The notes: generated by a model not told the origin, from the letters alone. A stretch of DNA of 64,000 nucleotides from Panicum virgatum (GCF_016808335.1 NC_053142.1:48591992-48655991), one strand, 5' to 3'. Counted from the stretch's first letter, positions 20,348 to 31,877 are shown. A program made the numbers and translations.

Positions 20348-23300
20348 GTGAACTACAAATCCGGTGGAAAACATTGGGTACTTGATAGCGGTTGCTCTCA
20401 ACACATGACCGGCAATGATAGCATGTTCACCTCTCTTGAAGACCCCGGCGATCATGAACATGTCACCTATGGTGATAACTCAAGGGGAAAAGTTTTAGGT
20501 TTGGGTAGAATAGCTATCTCTAAAGATTTATCCATTTCTAATGTCTTGTTTGTAGAAGCACTTAGTTTTAATCTTATTTCTATTGCTCAATTGTGTGATC
20601 TTGGACTAACGTGTACCTTTGACAAGAATGGTGTTGTAGTAACTCTTGAAGAAGACAAGTCAATGGTATTCACGGGGTTTAGGCATGGCAACATCTATTT
20701 AGTGGACTTCTCTTCAAAGCAAACAAGTACCATGACATGCCTCTTCACCAAGTCTTCTCTTGGGTGGCTTTGGCATAGAAGAATTGCTCATATTGGCATG
20801 AGCAACCTCAAGAAAGCCCACAAGAGAGGGATGATCATCGGCTTGAAGGATGTCACGTTTGACAAGAACAAGCTATGTAAAGCATGTCAAGCCGGGAAGC
20901 AAGTTGCAACACATCATCCCATCAAGACGATGTTGTCTACCTCCAAGCCGCTCGAGCTACTTCACATGTATCTCTTTGGTCCAACTACATACAAGAGCAT
21001 TGGTGGTAACCTCTATTGCCTAGTAATTGTTGATGATTTTTCACGTTACACTTGGGTTATGTTTCTAGGCGATAAGGGTGAAACTCCGGAAATCTTCAAG
21101 ACTTTTGCAAGAAGAGCTCAAAGGGAGTACAACTCCCCAATTGTGAAGATCCGTAGTGACAACGGCACCGAGTTTAAAAATATGAAGATTGAAGAATGGT
21201 GCGATGAAGAGGGCATCAAGCATGAGTTTTCCGCCACCTACACACCTCAACAAAATGGAGTGGTGGAAAGAAAGAACAAGACACTCATCACCCTAGCAAG
21301 AGCAATGTTGGATGATTATGGCACGTCCGAGAAGTTTTGGGCGGAAGCAATCAACACGGCGTGTCATGCATCCAACCGAGTGTATCCCCACCGACTCCTC
21401 AAGAAAACTCCATATGAGCTCATCACCGGGAAGAAACCAAATATATCCTACTTTCGAGTCTTTGGTTGCAAATGCTTCATCTATAAGAAGAAAAGGCTCG
21501 GTAAGTTTGAAAGTAGATGTGATGAAGGTTTTTTTCTTGGTTATGCATCAAACTCCAAAGCATATAGAGTATTCAATCAAACCTCCGGGTTAGTTGAAGA
21601 AACATGTGATGTGGAGTTTGATGAATCTAATGGCTCCCAAGAGGAGGTTGTTGGCTATGAAAATGTAGGTGATGAAGAGATTGATGAAGCTTTGAAGAAT
21701 ATGTCCATTGGGGATATCAAGCCGGAAGAGGTACATAAAGGCAATGATCAAGGGGGAGGACCTTCCTCATCTACACCAAGCACCTCCAAGGCACCACAAG
21801 TGGATAAAGATCAAGAAAAAGATGATCCACTACCTCAAGAAGATGTGCCAACACCAACACCCCAAGTCCAAGAACAAGAAGAGCAAAGTGTTCCACAACA
21901 AGTACAAGTCACACAAGATCCACCCCAACAACCATCCACGCAAATACCGCTAGTGAAGCATGGTCGCATCTCCAAGGATCATCCAATTGGTCAAATCATT
22001 GGTAGTCCTTCCAAGGGAGTAAGAACTCGCTCTAAGCATGCTTCATTTTGTGAACATCACTCGTTTGTTTCTTGTATTGAACCCACTAGCATAGAGGAAG
22101 CGCTTGAGGACTCGGATTGGGTGATGGCCATGCAAGAAGAATTGAACAACTTCACCCGCAATGAAGTTTGGGTCCTCGAAGCTCCTCCAAAAGACAAGAA
22201 CATCATCGGCACCAAGTGGGTCTTTCGAAACAAGCAAGATGAACATGGGGTGGTGATACGCAACAAAGCAAGACTTGTGGCAAAAGGGTTTTCTCAAGTC
22301 GAAGGTTTGGATTTTGGTGAAACCTTTGCTCCGGTCGCAAGACTTGAAGCTATCCGCATTCTTCTTGCTTACTCTTCACATCATAACATTAAGTTGTATC
22401 AAATGGATGTGAAAAGTGCTTTCTTAAATGGCGTTATTAACGAGCTTGTTTATGTTGAGCAACCTCCCGGGTTTGAAGATCCGAGGAATCCTAACCATGT
22501 TTATAGGTTGCACAAGGCACTCTATGGGCTCAAACAAGCTCCAAGGGCTTGGTATGAGAGGCTTCGTGACTTCCTAATCATGCAAGGCTTCAAGATTGGG
22601 AGGGTGGACACCACGTTGTTCACAAAAGACGTCAACGGGGATCTTTTCATTTGTCAAATTTATGTTGACGATATTATCTTTGGCTCAACTAATGATTTAC
22701 TAAGCCATGAGTTTGCTACCATGATGTCTAGGGAATTCGAGATGTCCATGATTGGCGAATTGACCTTCTTCCTTGGTTTTCAAGTCAAACAAATGAAGGA
22801 AGGGACATTCATCCATCAAGAAAAATATACTAAAGATATCTTGAAGAAGTTCAAGATGGATGAGTGCAAGCCAATCAAGACACCCATGGCAACCAATGGG
22901 CATCTCGACTTGGATGTGGACGGTAAACCGGTTGATCAATCCCTCTATCGTTCAATGATAGGGTCTTTGCTTTACCTTACCGCATCTAGGCCCGATATAA
23001 TGTTTAGTGTGTGCTTGTGTGCCCGCTTTCAAGCTAACCCAAAGGAGTCACACCTTTCGGCTGTGAATAGGATCCTTCGGTATCTCAAGCACACCCCTAG
23101 CATAGGCTTGTGGTACCCCAAAGGCGCTAGTTTAGATCTCTTGGGATACTCGGATTCGGATTTTGCCGGAAGCCGTGTGGATCGCAAGAGTACCTCCGGG
23201 GGTTGCCACTTGCTTGGGCGTTCTCTAGTTTCTTGGTCGAGTAAGAAGCAAAATTCCGTGGCTTTGTCCACCGCGGAAGCGGAATATATAGCGGCCGGTG

Positions 23301-23614
23301 CATGTTGTGCCCAAATCCTATATATGAAGCAAACCCTTTTGGACTTTGGTGTGAAACTAGATAGGATCCCGCTCCTTTGTGATAATGAAAGTGCCGTAAA
23401 AATTGCCAAAAATCCGGTTCAACACTCTCGCACAAAGCACATTGATATTCGCCATCACTTCTTGCGTGATCACGAAGCCAAAGGAGATATATCTCTACAA
23501 GGTGTGAGATCCGAGGAGCAATTGGCGGATATATTCACAAAACCTTTAGACGAGAGTACTTTTGTTAGGCTAAGGAGTGAGCTTAACGTTCTAGATGCTT
23601 CTAACGTCATATAA
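20348..23614 (+). CDS. pol: Element N Pol polyprotein (protease, integrase, RT, RNase H), first copy
   Basis: A 1,088-codon open frame begins directly after a TAG (20345-20347); no ATG precedes the protease. Protease motif [10 protein letters not shown] is at residues 13-22. The GAG-pre-integrase HHCC finger ([15 protein letters not shown]) lies near 139-185. The integrase core has the second Asp in SDNG at residue 271 and the Glu in VVERK at 307, with the usual 35-residue spacing. The position of the first catalytic Asp (HxDLFGP) is Tyr, residue 208. Reverse transcriptase has YVDD at 772-775; RNase H follows to [10 protein letters not shown] near the end. Frame differs from gag and the two ORFs do not overlap, so expression needs something other than a simple frameshift. 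Confidence 0.94.
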   Translation: MNYKSGGKHWVLDSGCSQHMTGNDSMFTSLEDPGDHEHVTYGDNSRGKVLGLGRIAISKDLSISNVLFVEALSFNLISIAQLCDLGLTCTFDKNGVVVTLEEDKSMVFTGFRHGNIYLVDFSSKQTSTMTCLFTKSSLGWLWHRRIAHIGMSNLKKAHKRGMIIGLKDVTFDKNKLCKACQAGKQVATHHPIKTMLSTSKPLELLHMYLFGPTTYKSIGGNLYCLVIVDDFSRYTWVMFLGDKGETPEIFKTFARRAQREYNSPIVKIRSDNGTEFKNMKIEEWCDEEGIKHEFSATYTPQQNGVVERKNKTLITLARAMLDDYGTSEKFWAEAINTACHASNRVYPHRLLKKTPYELITGKKPNISYFRVFGCKCFIYKKKRLGKFESRCDEGFFLGYASNSKAYRVFNQTSGLVEETCDVEFDESNGSQEEVVGYENVGDEEIDEALKNMSIGDIKPEEVHKGNDQGGGPSSSTPSTSKAPQVDKDQEKDDPLPQEDVPTPTPQVQEQEEQSVPQQVQVTQDPPQQPSTQIPLVKHGRISKDHPIGQIIGSPSKGVRTRSKHASFCEHHSFVSCIEPTSIEEALEDSDWVMAMQEELNNFTRNEVWVLEAPPKDKNIIGTKWVFRNKQDEHGVVIRNKARLVAKGFSQVEGLDFGETFAPVARLEAIRILLAYSSHHNIKLYQMDVKSAFLNGVINELVYVEQPPGFEDPRNPNHVYRLHKALYGLKQAPRAWYERLRDFLIMQGFKIGRVDTTLFTKDVNGDLFICQIYVDDIIFGSTNDLLSHEFATMMSREFEMSMIGELTFFLGFQVKQMKEGTFIHQEKYTKDILKKFKMDECKPIKTPMATNGHLDLDVDGKPVDQSLYRSMIGSLLYLTASRPDIMFSVCLCARFQANPKESHLSAVNRILRYLKHTPSIGLWYPKGASLDLLGYSDSDFAGSRVDRKSTSGGCHLLGRSLVSWSSKKQNSVALSTAEAEYIAAGACCAQILYMKQTLLDFGVKLDRIPLLCDNESAVKIAKNPVQHSRTKHIDIRHHFLRDHEAKGDISLQGVRSEEQLADIFTKPLDESTFVRLRSELNVLDASNVI

Positions 23615-25302
23615 TTGCCTTGTCATATAGATGCATTTCATATGTACATGTGCTAGGGGCTTGTCTAACCTTGTCAAGATAGTGATGAACATGGGTCTTG
23701 CATGAGCCGGTGGTCTTGGTTTTGCTCATGGCATGAAGAATGGTTCATCATGAAGAAGCTTGACGAGGGTTCAAACTTGACAAGATAGATTTGAATTTTG
23801 CAATGCATGTGCTTGTCATATAGAATGCATCCATGTTTAATTTCACGCTTTGCATTGGCATTGCATCACGTTAGTAGCATCACAAGGGAGCAAATCACAC
23901 TTCGAGAAAGATATTCATGCTAAATATGATATATCATCTCCACAAGAGTGATAAGATCAATGTTGTGCTTTCATGCCTATTGAGTTACGTCCTATCGAAC
24001 TTAAAGTTTAAATCTCTAAGTTCATAGGCAAAGTGGCTCATACATTTGGTTTTTGTGTTTAAACCTCGCTTGGTTCTTAATTTGCCTAAGTTAATATAAA
24101 AGCTTGCGAGCATTTAGTTTGAGTGTTTGAGGGGTGAGGTTGTCTCTCGAAAATGATCCAAAACTGAGTGTTTATGGCTTTGGCTTTGAGTTTTTGGATC
24201 AGAAGTAGAGTTTGTAGTTCAGCAGAAAATTTCTTTAACCACCGGTTAAACCGACGCCGTGTTTTTCATCTCATCGGTTCAACCGGTGCTTAAGTCTTCG
24301 TGGCTAGGTTTCTGCAACGCCTCTGGAACAACCTCCGGCCGTTACTCCGATGGATCACCGGTGCTTCCGATGTATGGCGGATGAACCGACGCTTCAGCAT
24401 CGGTTCAACCGGTGCTACTGCTTGGAGTAAATGGGCCTTGCATAGCCTCTGGACCTTACTCCTGCAGATACACCGACGCCCATCGGATGTTCCGGTGCCT
24501 CAGTGGCGGATCTTCCGGTGCCCTTCTGACCACGTTTCAATCTCGTTCAGATCTAGTCAAACTTACACCGGTGATTACACCGACGGTCTTTTCTCTGCAC
24601 CATCGGACCTTCCGGTGCTTAGGGTTGGCGGGCCCGTCAGTTCTGTTTTCACTTAATCCTTCCGCGGGCCCACGCATCAGTCTCACTCCTGTTCCTCTTC
24701 CTCCCCGCGAAACTGCCGCCCTGCACCCCGCTCCCATACGCCGCCGCCACTCCTGCGCCGCCCTTTCGCTGCCGCACGCGCGCCGCTCCTGCATCGTTTC
24801 GCCGCCGCGCCACAGACCTCGCGCCTGAGCCACGCTCGCACCGCCCTGCTCCGCGCCTGCGCCGTCTGTGCGCCGCTGACCCCAGGCCGCCGCCATCCAA
24901 GTCCAGCGCCGCCGCCTGCAGAGCCAGCACGCCTTCTCCGCGCGCCGTGCACCTCCATCCTCCTCTGAATCTCCTCACGCGCAGGGAACCGAGCTCACCG
25001 TGCCCCTCCCACCTTGTGCTCATCTGCACTCAAGGTGTTCGACAGTTTGTCTCTAAGACAACTTGTGACGTTTTTGTCGGTTTTTCCTCATTTGATCTAT
25101 CAGGGTATGATCTTAACCTCCTCGTCATGTGTTGTGTCTCTGTTTCACTTCAGTTACACACATGCTCACATATATTACTTACCTTGCACAAATCACACTC
25201 TTGCTCAAACACTTCAAGATCTTTATTAGTGTGCTCTTTCCGAGGATATCCACTAGAATTCTTGTTTTAGGCTCATATCCCATCATACTACTTCTATGAC
25301 AG
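23615..25302 (+). other. Element N spacer between pol and ORF3, first copy, with repeat boxes
   Basis: No convincing ORF is present. At 24238-24625 there is a second cluster of the LTR-type boxes (CACCGGTTAAACCGACG, CATCGGTTCAACCGGTG, CATCGGACCTTCCGGTG). Extra boxes in front of the third ORF are a described feature of envelope-containing Sireviruses. A GC-rich block (24650-24960) follows. A pyrimidine-containing stretch ends TGACAG right at the ATG of ORF3 (25303). The second unit has the same spacer at 35145-36832. Confidence 0.75.
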
Positions 25303-27612
25303 ATGGCAGGAGACAAGAAAGGCAAGAGCAAGATGATTGTGCAGAAAAAGAAGAAGCGCACCCGTGAGGACCGCGAGCGAGAGCAGGCCGAGGCAGTGGC
25401 AGACGCAGCTGACAGGCAGGGCTCACTCAGGATCAGGGATCCTCAGGCTCAGGGGGAGCCACAGCAGCAGTTACGTCGCTCAGGACGTACTCAGACAGCT
25501 CAGGCCACACCTGAGTCCCGTTCACGTCCACGGACTCGAGGTGGTGGCACTCAGAGGGGAGCAGGTCATGCACCGCAGCAGCACACCGACAGTCAGACTC
25601 AGACAGGTGGTCAGGACAGTGGTGAGGAGCTGCCCGAGGTTGAGTTGTTCGATCTCAGGGGTATTCCAGGACCTAGGGTCAAGAGACTGCGTTATGTGAC
25701 CCCGGAGCAGTGGTTTCCCGAGCAGAGGGATGTCGGAGTTGATCGTCGTTTTTACACTCTGCTTCAGGAGTCTTTTTACCACACCTACTGCCAGTTGGAC
25801 ATCAAGATTAGTGAGCACAAGATGCTCCACTGGGTAGCTATGCGTGTAGCAGCAGGTGGGACTCCAGTGCTTCCTCTCTTTGAGAGATATGTTGGATTGC
25901 CTGCTCTACTCAGTGAGAGGTCCAGATATATTCGAGAGTGGGTTCGAGTCTTCTACGCCACTCTGTTTATTGAGGAGGACCGGCAGTTTATTGACTTCAT
26001 GTTCCAGGAGAGGCACTATCGTCTGACCCGAGCACGACTGGCTACCTATCTTGGAGTTCAGATTGCCGAGGAGCCACACTTCATACACTATCAGGCTTAT
26101 GGCAGCACGGTACCTCCTCGACGTCCTCATGAGTCTCATGTCCCTTCTGACGAGGAGATCAGTGTTCTTTTTCAGCAGCCCTTCCTGCCTGGCACACCGA
26201 GGACTCCGGACAGGCTGACTCCCATGGCGCACACTATCCACTTAGCTCTTAGGAAGAGTCTGTTGTTCCGGATTGGATACAACGAGGGGATCACAGCTCT
26301 GCAGCAGTGGCTCCTACTTTATATCATGACAGGTCGTGACTTTGACCTAGTCGACTTCTTTATCTGCGAGCTAGAGGATGTGATTCTGGATGGCATGACA
26401 GTTCACCGTCGGCATCCGTTTGCTCATTGGATCTGTTGGATTCTGGCTCAGCTAAGTCAGAATGAGCACATGGATGAGCTGGAGCACTCGAGGACACAGT
26501 TCAATTTTTACTCACCAGCTACTCCTCGAGACGGTCGTCGTGGCTCGAGAGGCCAGCGCCGAGCACAGAGGGTTCTGGATGAGCGTTTCTTGGCTGAGGG
26601 CAGAGTTGCAGATGATCCGACAGCAGCCGAGGACGCTTCACTAGCAGCTGCAGAGGCCCAGCTCCCACACTACCTGATCACTGACTCAGAGGACTCGGAG
26701 GATGACGAGGACTTCATTCCCACTGTTACCATCCCTCGAGGAGCTCATGATGATGAGGCAGGATCTTCTGGTGCAGCACGAGCCCCCGCTCCTCCAGTCT
26801 CCACCGCTCAGGTCACTCAGCCCGATGCACTCGCTGCTATTCTTACTCGGCTCTCAGATCAGCAGGACAGATTTGCAGCAGCTCAGCTGAGCATGCAGGC
26901 CGAGCAGGCTCGCCAGCAGGAGGCCCAGACTCTAGTGCTTGAGGGGATTCGGCAGCAGCAGGAGGCCATGAGGTTACAGCTTCAGCAGCAGTCCCAGATC
27001 CAGCAGCAGATGTTTACCTTCTTCTCGGGATGCTTCGGTCAGCTGTACCGACACACTGGACTGCCTGAGCCCCAGCTCCCTACACCCCAGCAGCTCCAGT
27101 TCGACCCCACTGCTCCTCCTCCACCTGCTGGCGGTTTCATGCAGACACCCTTGTCATCTTTCCCGGTGTCACCACTTCTACCGACCGGGTTGTTTGCCAG
27201 TCCTGTTCCTACTGCTGCCCCGGCTCCTGCTCCACAGCCTAGTGTCTGGACAGCCGAGCAGCGTGCAGAGTTTCATAGACAGCAGCAGATCCTACACCAG
27301 CTCCAGCACCCCTCGGCTCAGTCACTCACGTTCGACTCTCCTTCTCAGCCCGAGGTGCTCCGTCCGTCCGTCGTGCGCCCCACTCAGCCAGACCTGACTC
27401 CCGTCACGTCTGCTCCTCCGACGGACTCCACGATCGTCGCCGCGCCAGCTCCTACCGCTACTCCAGCTACTTCTGCTGCTCCGACGACTCCGGTCGAGCA
27501 GAAGTCTTCTTCGGTCGACGACGACTGGACAGACGACGACGCCGACGACTCCGCCGCTCAGTTCTCCACCGGACCCAGCCGGAAGACACCGCCTTCTCCT
27601 GCTCAGGATTAG
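25303..27612 (+). CDS. Element N third ORF at the envelope position (769 residues), first copy
   Basis: The ORF begins with a strongly basic segment (MAGDKKGKSKM, KKKKRTRED) resembling a nuclear localisation signal. Residues about 120-375 form a folded-looking block rich in aromatic residues (RRFYTLLQESFYHTY, HMLHWVAM-like, YLGVQIAEEPHF) that resembles domains seen in plant retrotransposon third ORFs. An acidic patch (TDSEDSEDDED) and a Gln-rich likely coiled coil (about 510-580, many QQQ) follow, then a Pro/Ala/Ser-rich tail ending in Asp repeats. I see no signal peptide and no clear transmembrane segment, so calling it an envelope is by position only. The ATG directly follows an AG acceptor-like site. 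Both copies are identical as far as I can see. Confidence 0.8.
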   Translation: MAGDKKGKSKMIVQKKKKRTREDREREQAEAVADAADRQGSLRIRDPQAQGEPQQQLRRSGRTQTAQATPESRSRPRTRGGGTQRGAGHAPQQHTDSQTQTGGQDSGEELPEVELFDLRGIPGPRVKRLRYVTPEQWFPEQRDVGVDRRFYTLLQESFYHTYCQLDIKISEHKMLHWVAMRVAAGGTPVLPLFERYVGLPALLSERSRYIREWVRVFYATLFIEEDRQFIDFMFQERHYRLTRARLATYLGVQIAEEPHFIHYQAYGSTVPPRRPHESHVPSDEEISVLFQQPFLPGTPRTPDRLTPMAHTIHLALRKSLLFRIGYNEGITALQQWLLLYIMTGRDFDLVDFFICELEDVILDGMTVHRRHPFAHWICWILAQLSQNEHMDELEHSRTQFNFYSPATPRDGRRGSRGQRRAQRVLDERFLAEGRVADDPTAAEDASLAAAEAQLPHYLITDSEDSEDDEDFIPTVTIPRGAHDDEAGSSGAARAPAPPVSTAQVTQPDALAAILTRLSDQQDRFAAAQLSMQAEQARQQEAQTLVLEGIRQQQEAMRLQLQQQSQIQQQMFTFFSGCFGQLYRHTGLPEPQLPTPQQLQFDPTAPPPPAGGFMQTPLSSFPVSPLLPTGLFASPVPTAAPAPAPQPSVWTAEQRAEFHRQQQILHQLQHPSAQSLTFDSPSQPEVLRPSVVRPTQPDLTPVTSAPPTDSTIVAAPAPTATPATSAAPTTPVEQKSSSVDDDWTDDDADDSAAQFSTGPSRKTPPSPAQD

Positions 27613-27933
27613 AACGCCTTCCTTTTTGGTGCTTTGTTGCCAAAGGGGGAGAGGTGTTAGGGGGAGGGTAGAGAGTTAGGGGGAGGGTAGAGCTAGAGAG
27701 AGAGCTCGTAGTTATCAGGACTTTGATTCTTTGTATCTCTTTTGGTGTTAATTCATGGATATGTACATTTGTCGCTTGAGTATGCCGCTCTTTGAGACAT
27801 ATCTATGGATTTCGTTTGAGCCGTTGAGCTCTTTGGTCCTGCTTTTGTTTTGCTCGTGTTTTTCCTGCTTTATCTTTCTCGCTCTCTCGTTATTTATGTT
27901 TGTGTTGTCATCAATCACCAAAAAGGGGGAGAT
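27613..27933 (+). other. Element N polypurine tract region before LTR2
   Basis: AGGGGGAG-type tracts occur at about 27649, 27659 and 27679, and the terminal tract AAAAAGGGGGAGAT is at 27920-27933, immediately followed by TGTAAGC of LTR2. The second unit repeats this at 39143-39463. The terminal PPT primes plus-strand synthesis; clustered extra PPTs are typical of Sireviruses. Confidence 0.85.
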
Positions 27934-29693
27934 TGTAAGCATCTAGGCACTCAAGGTATGTTTCGGTGATTAATGACAACCATTATTGTGACTAATGAGT
28001 TTCTGCAGCTTAATAGATCATTATCGCTCATTTGGTCATATGTCAAAAGAGGCCCCTCAATTTCGGTCATTCAAAAAGGCGATCTCGGCTTTTAACTTAT
28101 ATTTGTCAAGGCTAAGGATCTTTCTAGTCCTAAGTGTCACAAGGTTGAGAAGGACACTTAGGTTAGTATAGGTTTTATAGTTTTGTAGTGATCGCACTAT
28201 TAAGAGGGGTTCATGAGTTAGTAGCTTGATCAAACTTGAGTTGGCCCTAGACATATTACACACTCACTCAAAAACAGCAAAAGATGGTCAATAGAAGTCA
28301 ACACAACTCTTGGAAGAAGAAACAATCAAAGTCACATTCGAATCCAAGTCAAAACAGCTGAAAACAAAGAAAATCAGTAGCACCGGTTGAACCGGTGCTC
28401 AAGCATCGGAGCATCCGATGCATGGCGGAAGGACCGATGCCCTGTCGGTCCATCTTCTCTGGATAAAGGCAGATATCAAGTAAAGCACCGGTTGAACCGA
28501 TGGTCAAGAAGATAAGCACCGGTGCAATGAAAGTCCTTTGTTCCAGAGAGCATGTTTTGATGGATTGCAACCTCTCTTCAGCACCGGTTGAACCGACGCT
28601 CCGAAATCAAAGCACCGGTGCAATGAAAGTCCTTTGTTCCAGAGAGCATGTTTGATGGACTCCAACTTCTCTTCAGCACCGGTTGAACCGATGGTTCAGA
28701 AACAAAGCACCGGTGCATTGGATGTACTTTGTTCCAGAACGCTTGTTTGAGTTGATCAGCGAACCTCTTCAGCACCGGTTGAACCGATGCCCCTACGGAG
28801 CATGCACCGGTGCAATGACGCAAGCGTGGATACTGTGTCAGAACTCCAACGGCTACTTCTTTGACACAGAGAGACCGGTTGAACCGATGCCCATATTTTC
28901 TATACCGTCGGTTCTTCCGGTGGTCACGGTTTTTCTGCAGAAAACCTCCAACGGCTATGTGACCTCCTTCACTCTATATAAGGGTACCCCCTGGTTCATT
29001 TCAGTTGCCTTTTGACACCTTGAAAACCTGAGGCCACCCTTGAGAAGAAGAGATAGAGCTTTGAGCAAAAGAGAGAAGATCTAGTGCTTAGTTTGTGTTT
29101 CAATCTTGAAGAACTCATCCATTGCAAGTGTAGCAAGTGTGCTTGAGCTAGGGCCAACTGAGTGTAGGTCAAGTGAAGGCTTAGGAACTTGTTACTCTTG
29201 GTGTTTGGCAGCACCTAGAAGATCTTGGTGATCGAAGTGTTTCTCGCGGAGCTTGCCAAGGATTGTGGGAGCCCGGAGAAGAAGATTGTACGTGGCTTGA
29301 GCTCCACCACGCCGGGATGGTGAACGGAGACTCTTAGTGAGCGCCCAAGTCTTGGTGACATGGGAGGTGACAAGACTCTTAGTGAGTGTCACAACGTGGA
29401 TTAGGGGTGTGTGCCAACACATCGACACCACGGGAAAAATCCGGTTGTCTCTTGCACTCTCTTTCATTTCAAGCACTTACTTTCATGCTTTCTTTCATGT
29501 GCTTGACCCTAGAGATCATAGCTTAGCTCTACCTTGCTTAGTTTCATATCTTTGTTAGCTTGTGTAGTTTGCTTTGTTTAGCCGGTTGGTGAATTGAGCC
29601 TTACTAGCCTTGCATAGGTTAAGGTTGTTTTATTGCTTTAGAAGTTTGAAAAAGGCCAAATTCACCCCCCCTCTTGGTCCATCGATCCTTACA
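27934..29693 (+). repeat. Element N LTR2 (middle, shared)
   Basis: 1,760 bp, apparently identical to LTR1 and carrying the LTR1 base at all three sites where LTR3 differs. It is preceded by a PPT (3' LTR context) and followed by a PBS (5' LTR context), so it serves both units. Confidence 0.96.
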
Positions 29694-29749
29694 ATTGGTA
29701 TCAGAGCCTCGTTGCTCATTTGGATCATTAGGCTTCACCGCCTAGAGCT

Positions 29750-31861
29750 ATGGCCAAGATGGGAGGTTCGCCGCCTCACTTCGAGGGCAAGAACTTTGCC
29801 TATTGGAAAGTTCGTATGGCCGCATACCTTGATGCGATTGCCCCCGAAGTGTGGTTGGCAACAAAGACCAGGTTCACCGGAACTCCCACCACGGAGCAAT
29901 TAAAATGGAATGCAAATGCTAGAAATGCAATTTTCGAAGCCATTAGTGAGGAAGTCTTTGCTAGAGTAAATGACATGGACTTAGCAAGTGATATATGGAA
30001 AGAGCTAATTGAAATTCATGAAGGCTCCACAAAAGTCCGTGAACAAAAATATCACTTGTTTAGAGCAAAATATGATTCTTTTAAAATGCTTGCTCATGAA
30101 AATTGCAATGATATGTATTCCCGCTTGAATGTCATTGTCAAGGACATTAATGCTCTTGAAGTTTCCAAAATTGACAGTTGCTCCATCAACCGCAAGATTC
30201 TCATGCTCCTTCCGAAGCCCAAGTACAACATTATCAATGCTATGCTTCAAAAGGAGAATCTTGATACAATGGAAGTGGGAGAGCTTGTGGGCGAAATTCG
30301 CGCTCATGAAATGAGTATCCTTGGTATGACCGAAGAGCCAACAACAAGCAAGTCAATTGCTCTCAAAACCAAGGCTAACAAATCCCGCAAGCTCAAGATG
30401 GTCAAGCAAGAATCAAGCTCAAGCAATGAAGAAGAGGATCATCATGAGAGCTCATCCGATGAAGAAGATGATGGAGAACTTGCTCTCATGATGAGGAAGT
30501 TCACACGCTTGAATGACAAGATCAACAAGAAGGGTTTCAACTTTGACCCCAAAAGAAGAATGTTCCGGCCATGGGGAGATGTCAAGAACAAAACTTGCTA
30601 TAATTGTGGAGAAAAAGGCCACATCTCTCCCGATTGCCCCAAGCCGGACAAAAGGAAGAAGGACAATAAAGGCAAACATCGCCATGATTCAAGTGATGAT
30701 GAAGAAGATGAGAAGAAGAACAAGAACAAGAAGCTTGGGAAGAAGAAGAGCCATGACAAGAAGACCAAGCTCTTCCCAAAGAAGAAAGGGCACACCAAGA
30801 GAAGCTTCTTGGTGGAAAAACAAGAATGGGTGACCGATGTCTCATCAAGCGAAGATTCAAGTGATGAAGAAGACATAGTCACCATCGCCCTCACAAATGA
30901 AGAACCATCACTACCTCCACCTCCAATGTGCCTCATGGCAAAAGGTAACACCAAGGTATGTGAGGTAGATAGTGAAGATGAAAGTGATGAAGAGCTTGAT
31001 CCTTATGAATTCACTAATCTCATTAATGAGTACACATCCGTCATCAAGAGGGAAAAGGGCAAAGTCAAGACTCTTGAGAGCACTCATGCCAAGTTAGAGC
31101 TTGCCCACTCCGACTTGCTTGGCAAGTACAATGACTTGCTCAAAAAGCACAATGAGTCACTTGTACTTGCTAAGCAAGTTGAAGAGAGCCACAAAAAGCT
31201 TAAACAAGAGCATAGGGAGTTAGCTCACAAATATCAAGAACTTGAATTTGCCTATGAAGCAATTGACCCAAGTCTTGAGAACTTTGCTCATGAAACTATT
31301 GAGAAGGTCAATGCTTCTACTTCATGTGATGACCTACTCATTAATGCAAATGCCACTGATGCTTTGCCCAAGCTTGTACCTTCTAGGGAAAAGGAATTGA
31401 TGGATCAAGTGGCAAGCCTCAAGAGTAGTGTGGAGAAGCTCTCAAGAGGAGAATACATCCACAAGGAAATTCTCTTCAATAATGCACGTGACTATGGCAA
31501 GAGAGGTCTTGGTTCATTTCCGGAGCCAAATCAAGGCACTACTCCTTCTCCGGAAATCAAGATTAGCTTCATCAAGGAAGTTGGATCATATTGCCAACAT
31601 TGTCAAGTCACCGGGCACCACACTAGGGAGTGCACTTTACCATCACGTCCTCTTCCTAATTTACCCAAGAATTACTCTTCAATGTTTCAAAATAACCATT
31701 TTCTCTTGAGTAAAGTGAAGGGCAAGGTGAAGGCCAAGTTTATTGGCAAACTCACTAAGGAGTCAAAGAAAAAGCTCCCCAAGCAACTTTGGGTCCCAAA
31801 AGCTCTTGTCACACATGTGCAAGGCCCAAAGCTTGTTTGGGTTCCCAAAACTCAAAAGTGA
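29750..31861 (+). CDS. gag: Element N Gag, second copy
   Basis: This is the same 703-residue protein as at 18220-20331, with one base change (30671 G in place of A) giving Gly for Ser in the basic stretch after the first zinc knuckle. All other features are the same. Confidence 0.94.
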   Translation: MAKMGGSPPHFEGKNFAYWKVRMAAYLDAIAPEVWLATKTRFTGTPTTEQLKWNANARNAIFEAISEEVFARVNDMDLASDIWKELIEIHEGSTKVREQKYHLFRAKYDSFKMLAHENCNDMYSRLNVIVKDINALEVSKIDSCSINRKILMLLPKPKYNIINAMLQKENLDTMEVGELVGEIRAHEMSILGMTEEPTTSKSIALKTKANKSRKLKMVKQESSSSNEEEDHHESSSDEEDDGELALMMRKFTRLNDKINKKGFNFDPKRRMFRPWGDVKNKTCYNCGEKGHISPDCPKPDKRKKDNKGKHRHDSSDDEEDEKKNKNKKLGKKKSHDKKTKLFPKKKGHTKRSFLVEKQEWVTDVSSSEDSSDEEDIVTIALTNEEPSLPPPPMCLMAKGNTKVCEVDSEDESDEELDPYEFTNLINEYTSVIKREKGKVKTLESTHAKLELAHSDLLGKYNDLLKKHNESLVLAKQVEESHKKLKQEHRELAHKYQELEFAYEAIDPSLENFAHETIEKVNASTSCDDLLINANATDALPKLVPSREKELMDQVASLKSSVEKLSRGEYIHKEILFNNARDYGKRGLGSFPEPNQGTTPSPEIKISFIKEVGSYCQHCQVTGHHTRECTLPSRPLPNLPKNYSSMFQNNHFLLSKVKGKVKAKFIGKLTKESKKKLPKQLWVPKALVTHVQGPKLVWVPKTQK

Positions 31862-31877
31862 ATTCTCATGTGTGTAG

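Noticed and set aside
24537..25029. Minus-strand Ala/Arg/Gly-rich ORFs in the N spacer
   Set aside because: They are shadows of a GC-rich non-coding block and recur only because the unit is duplicated.
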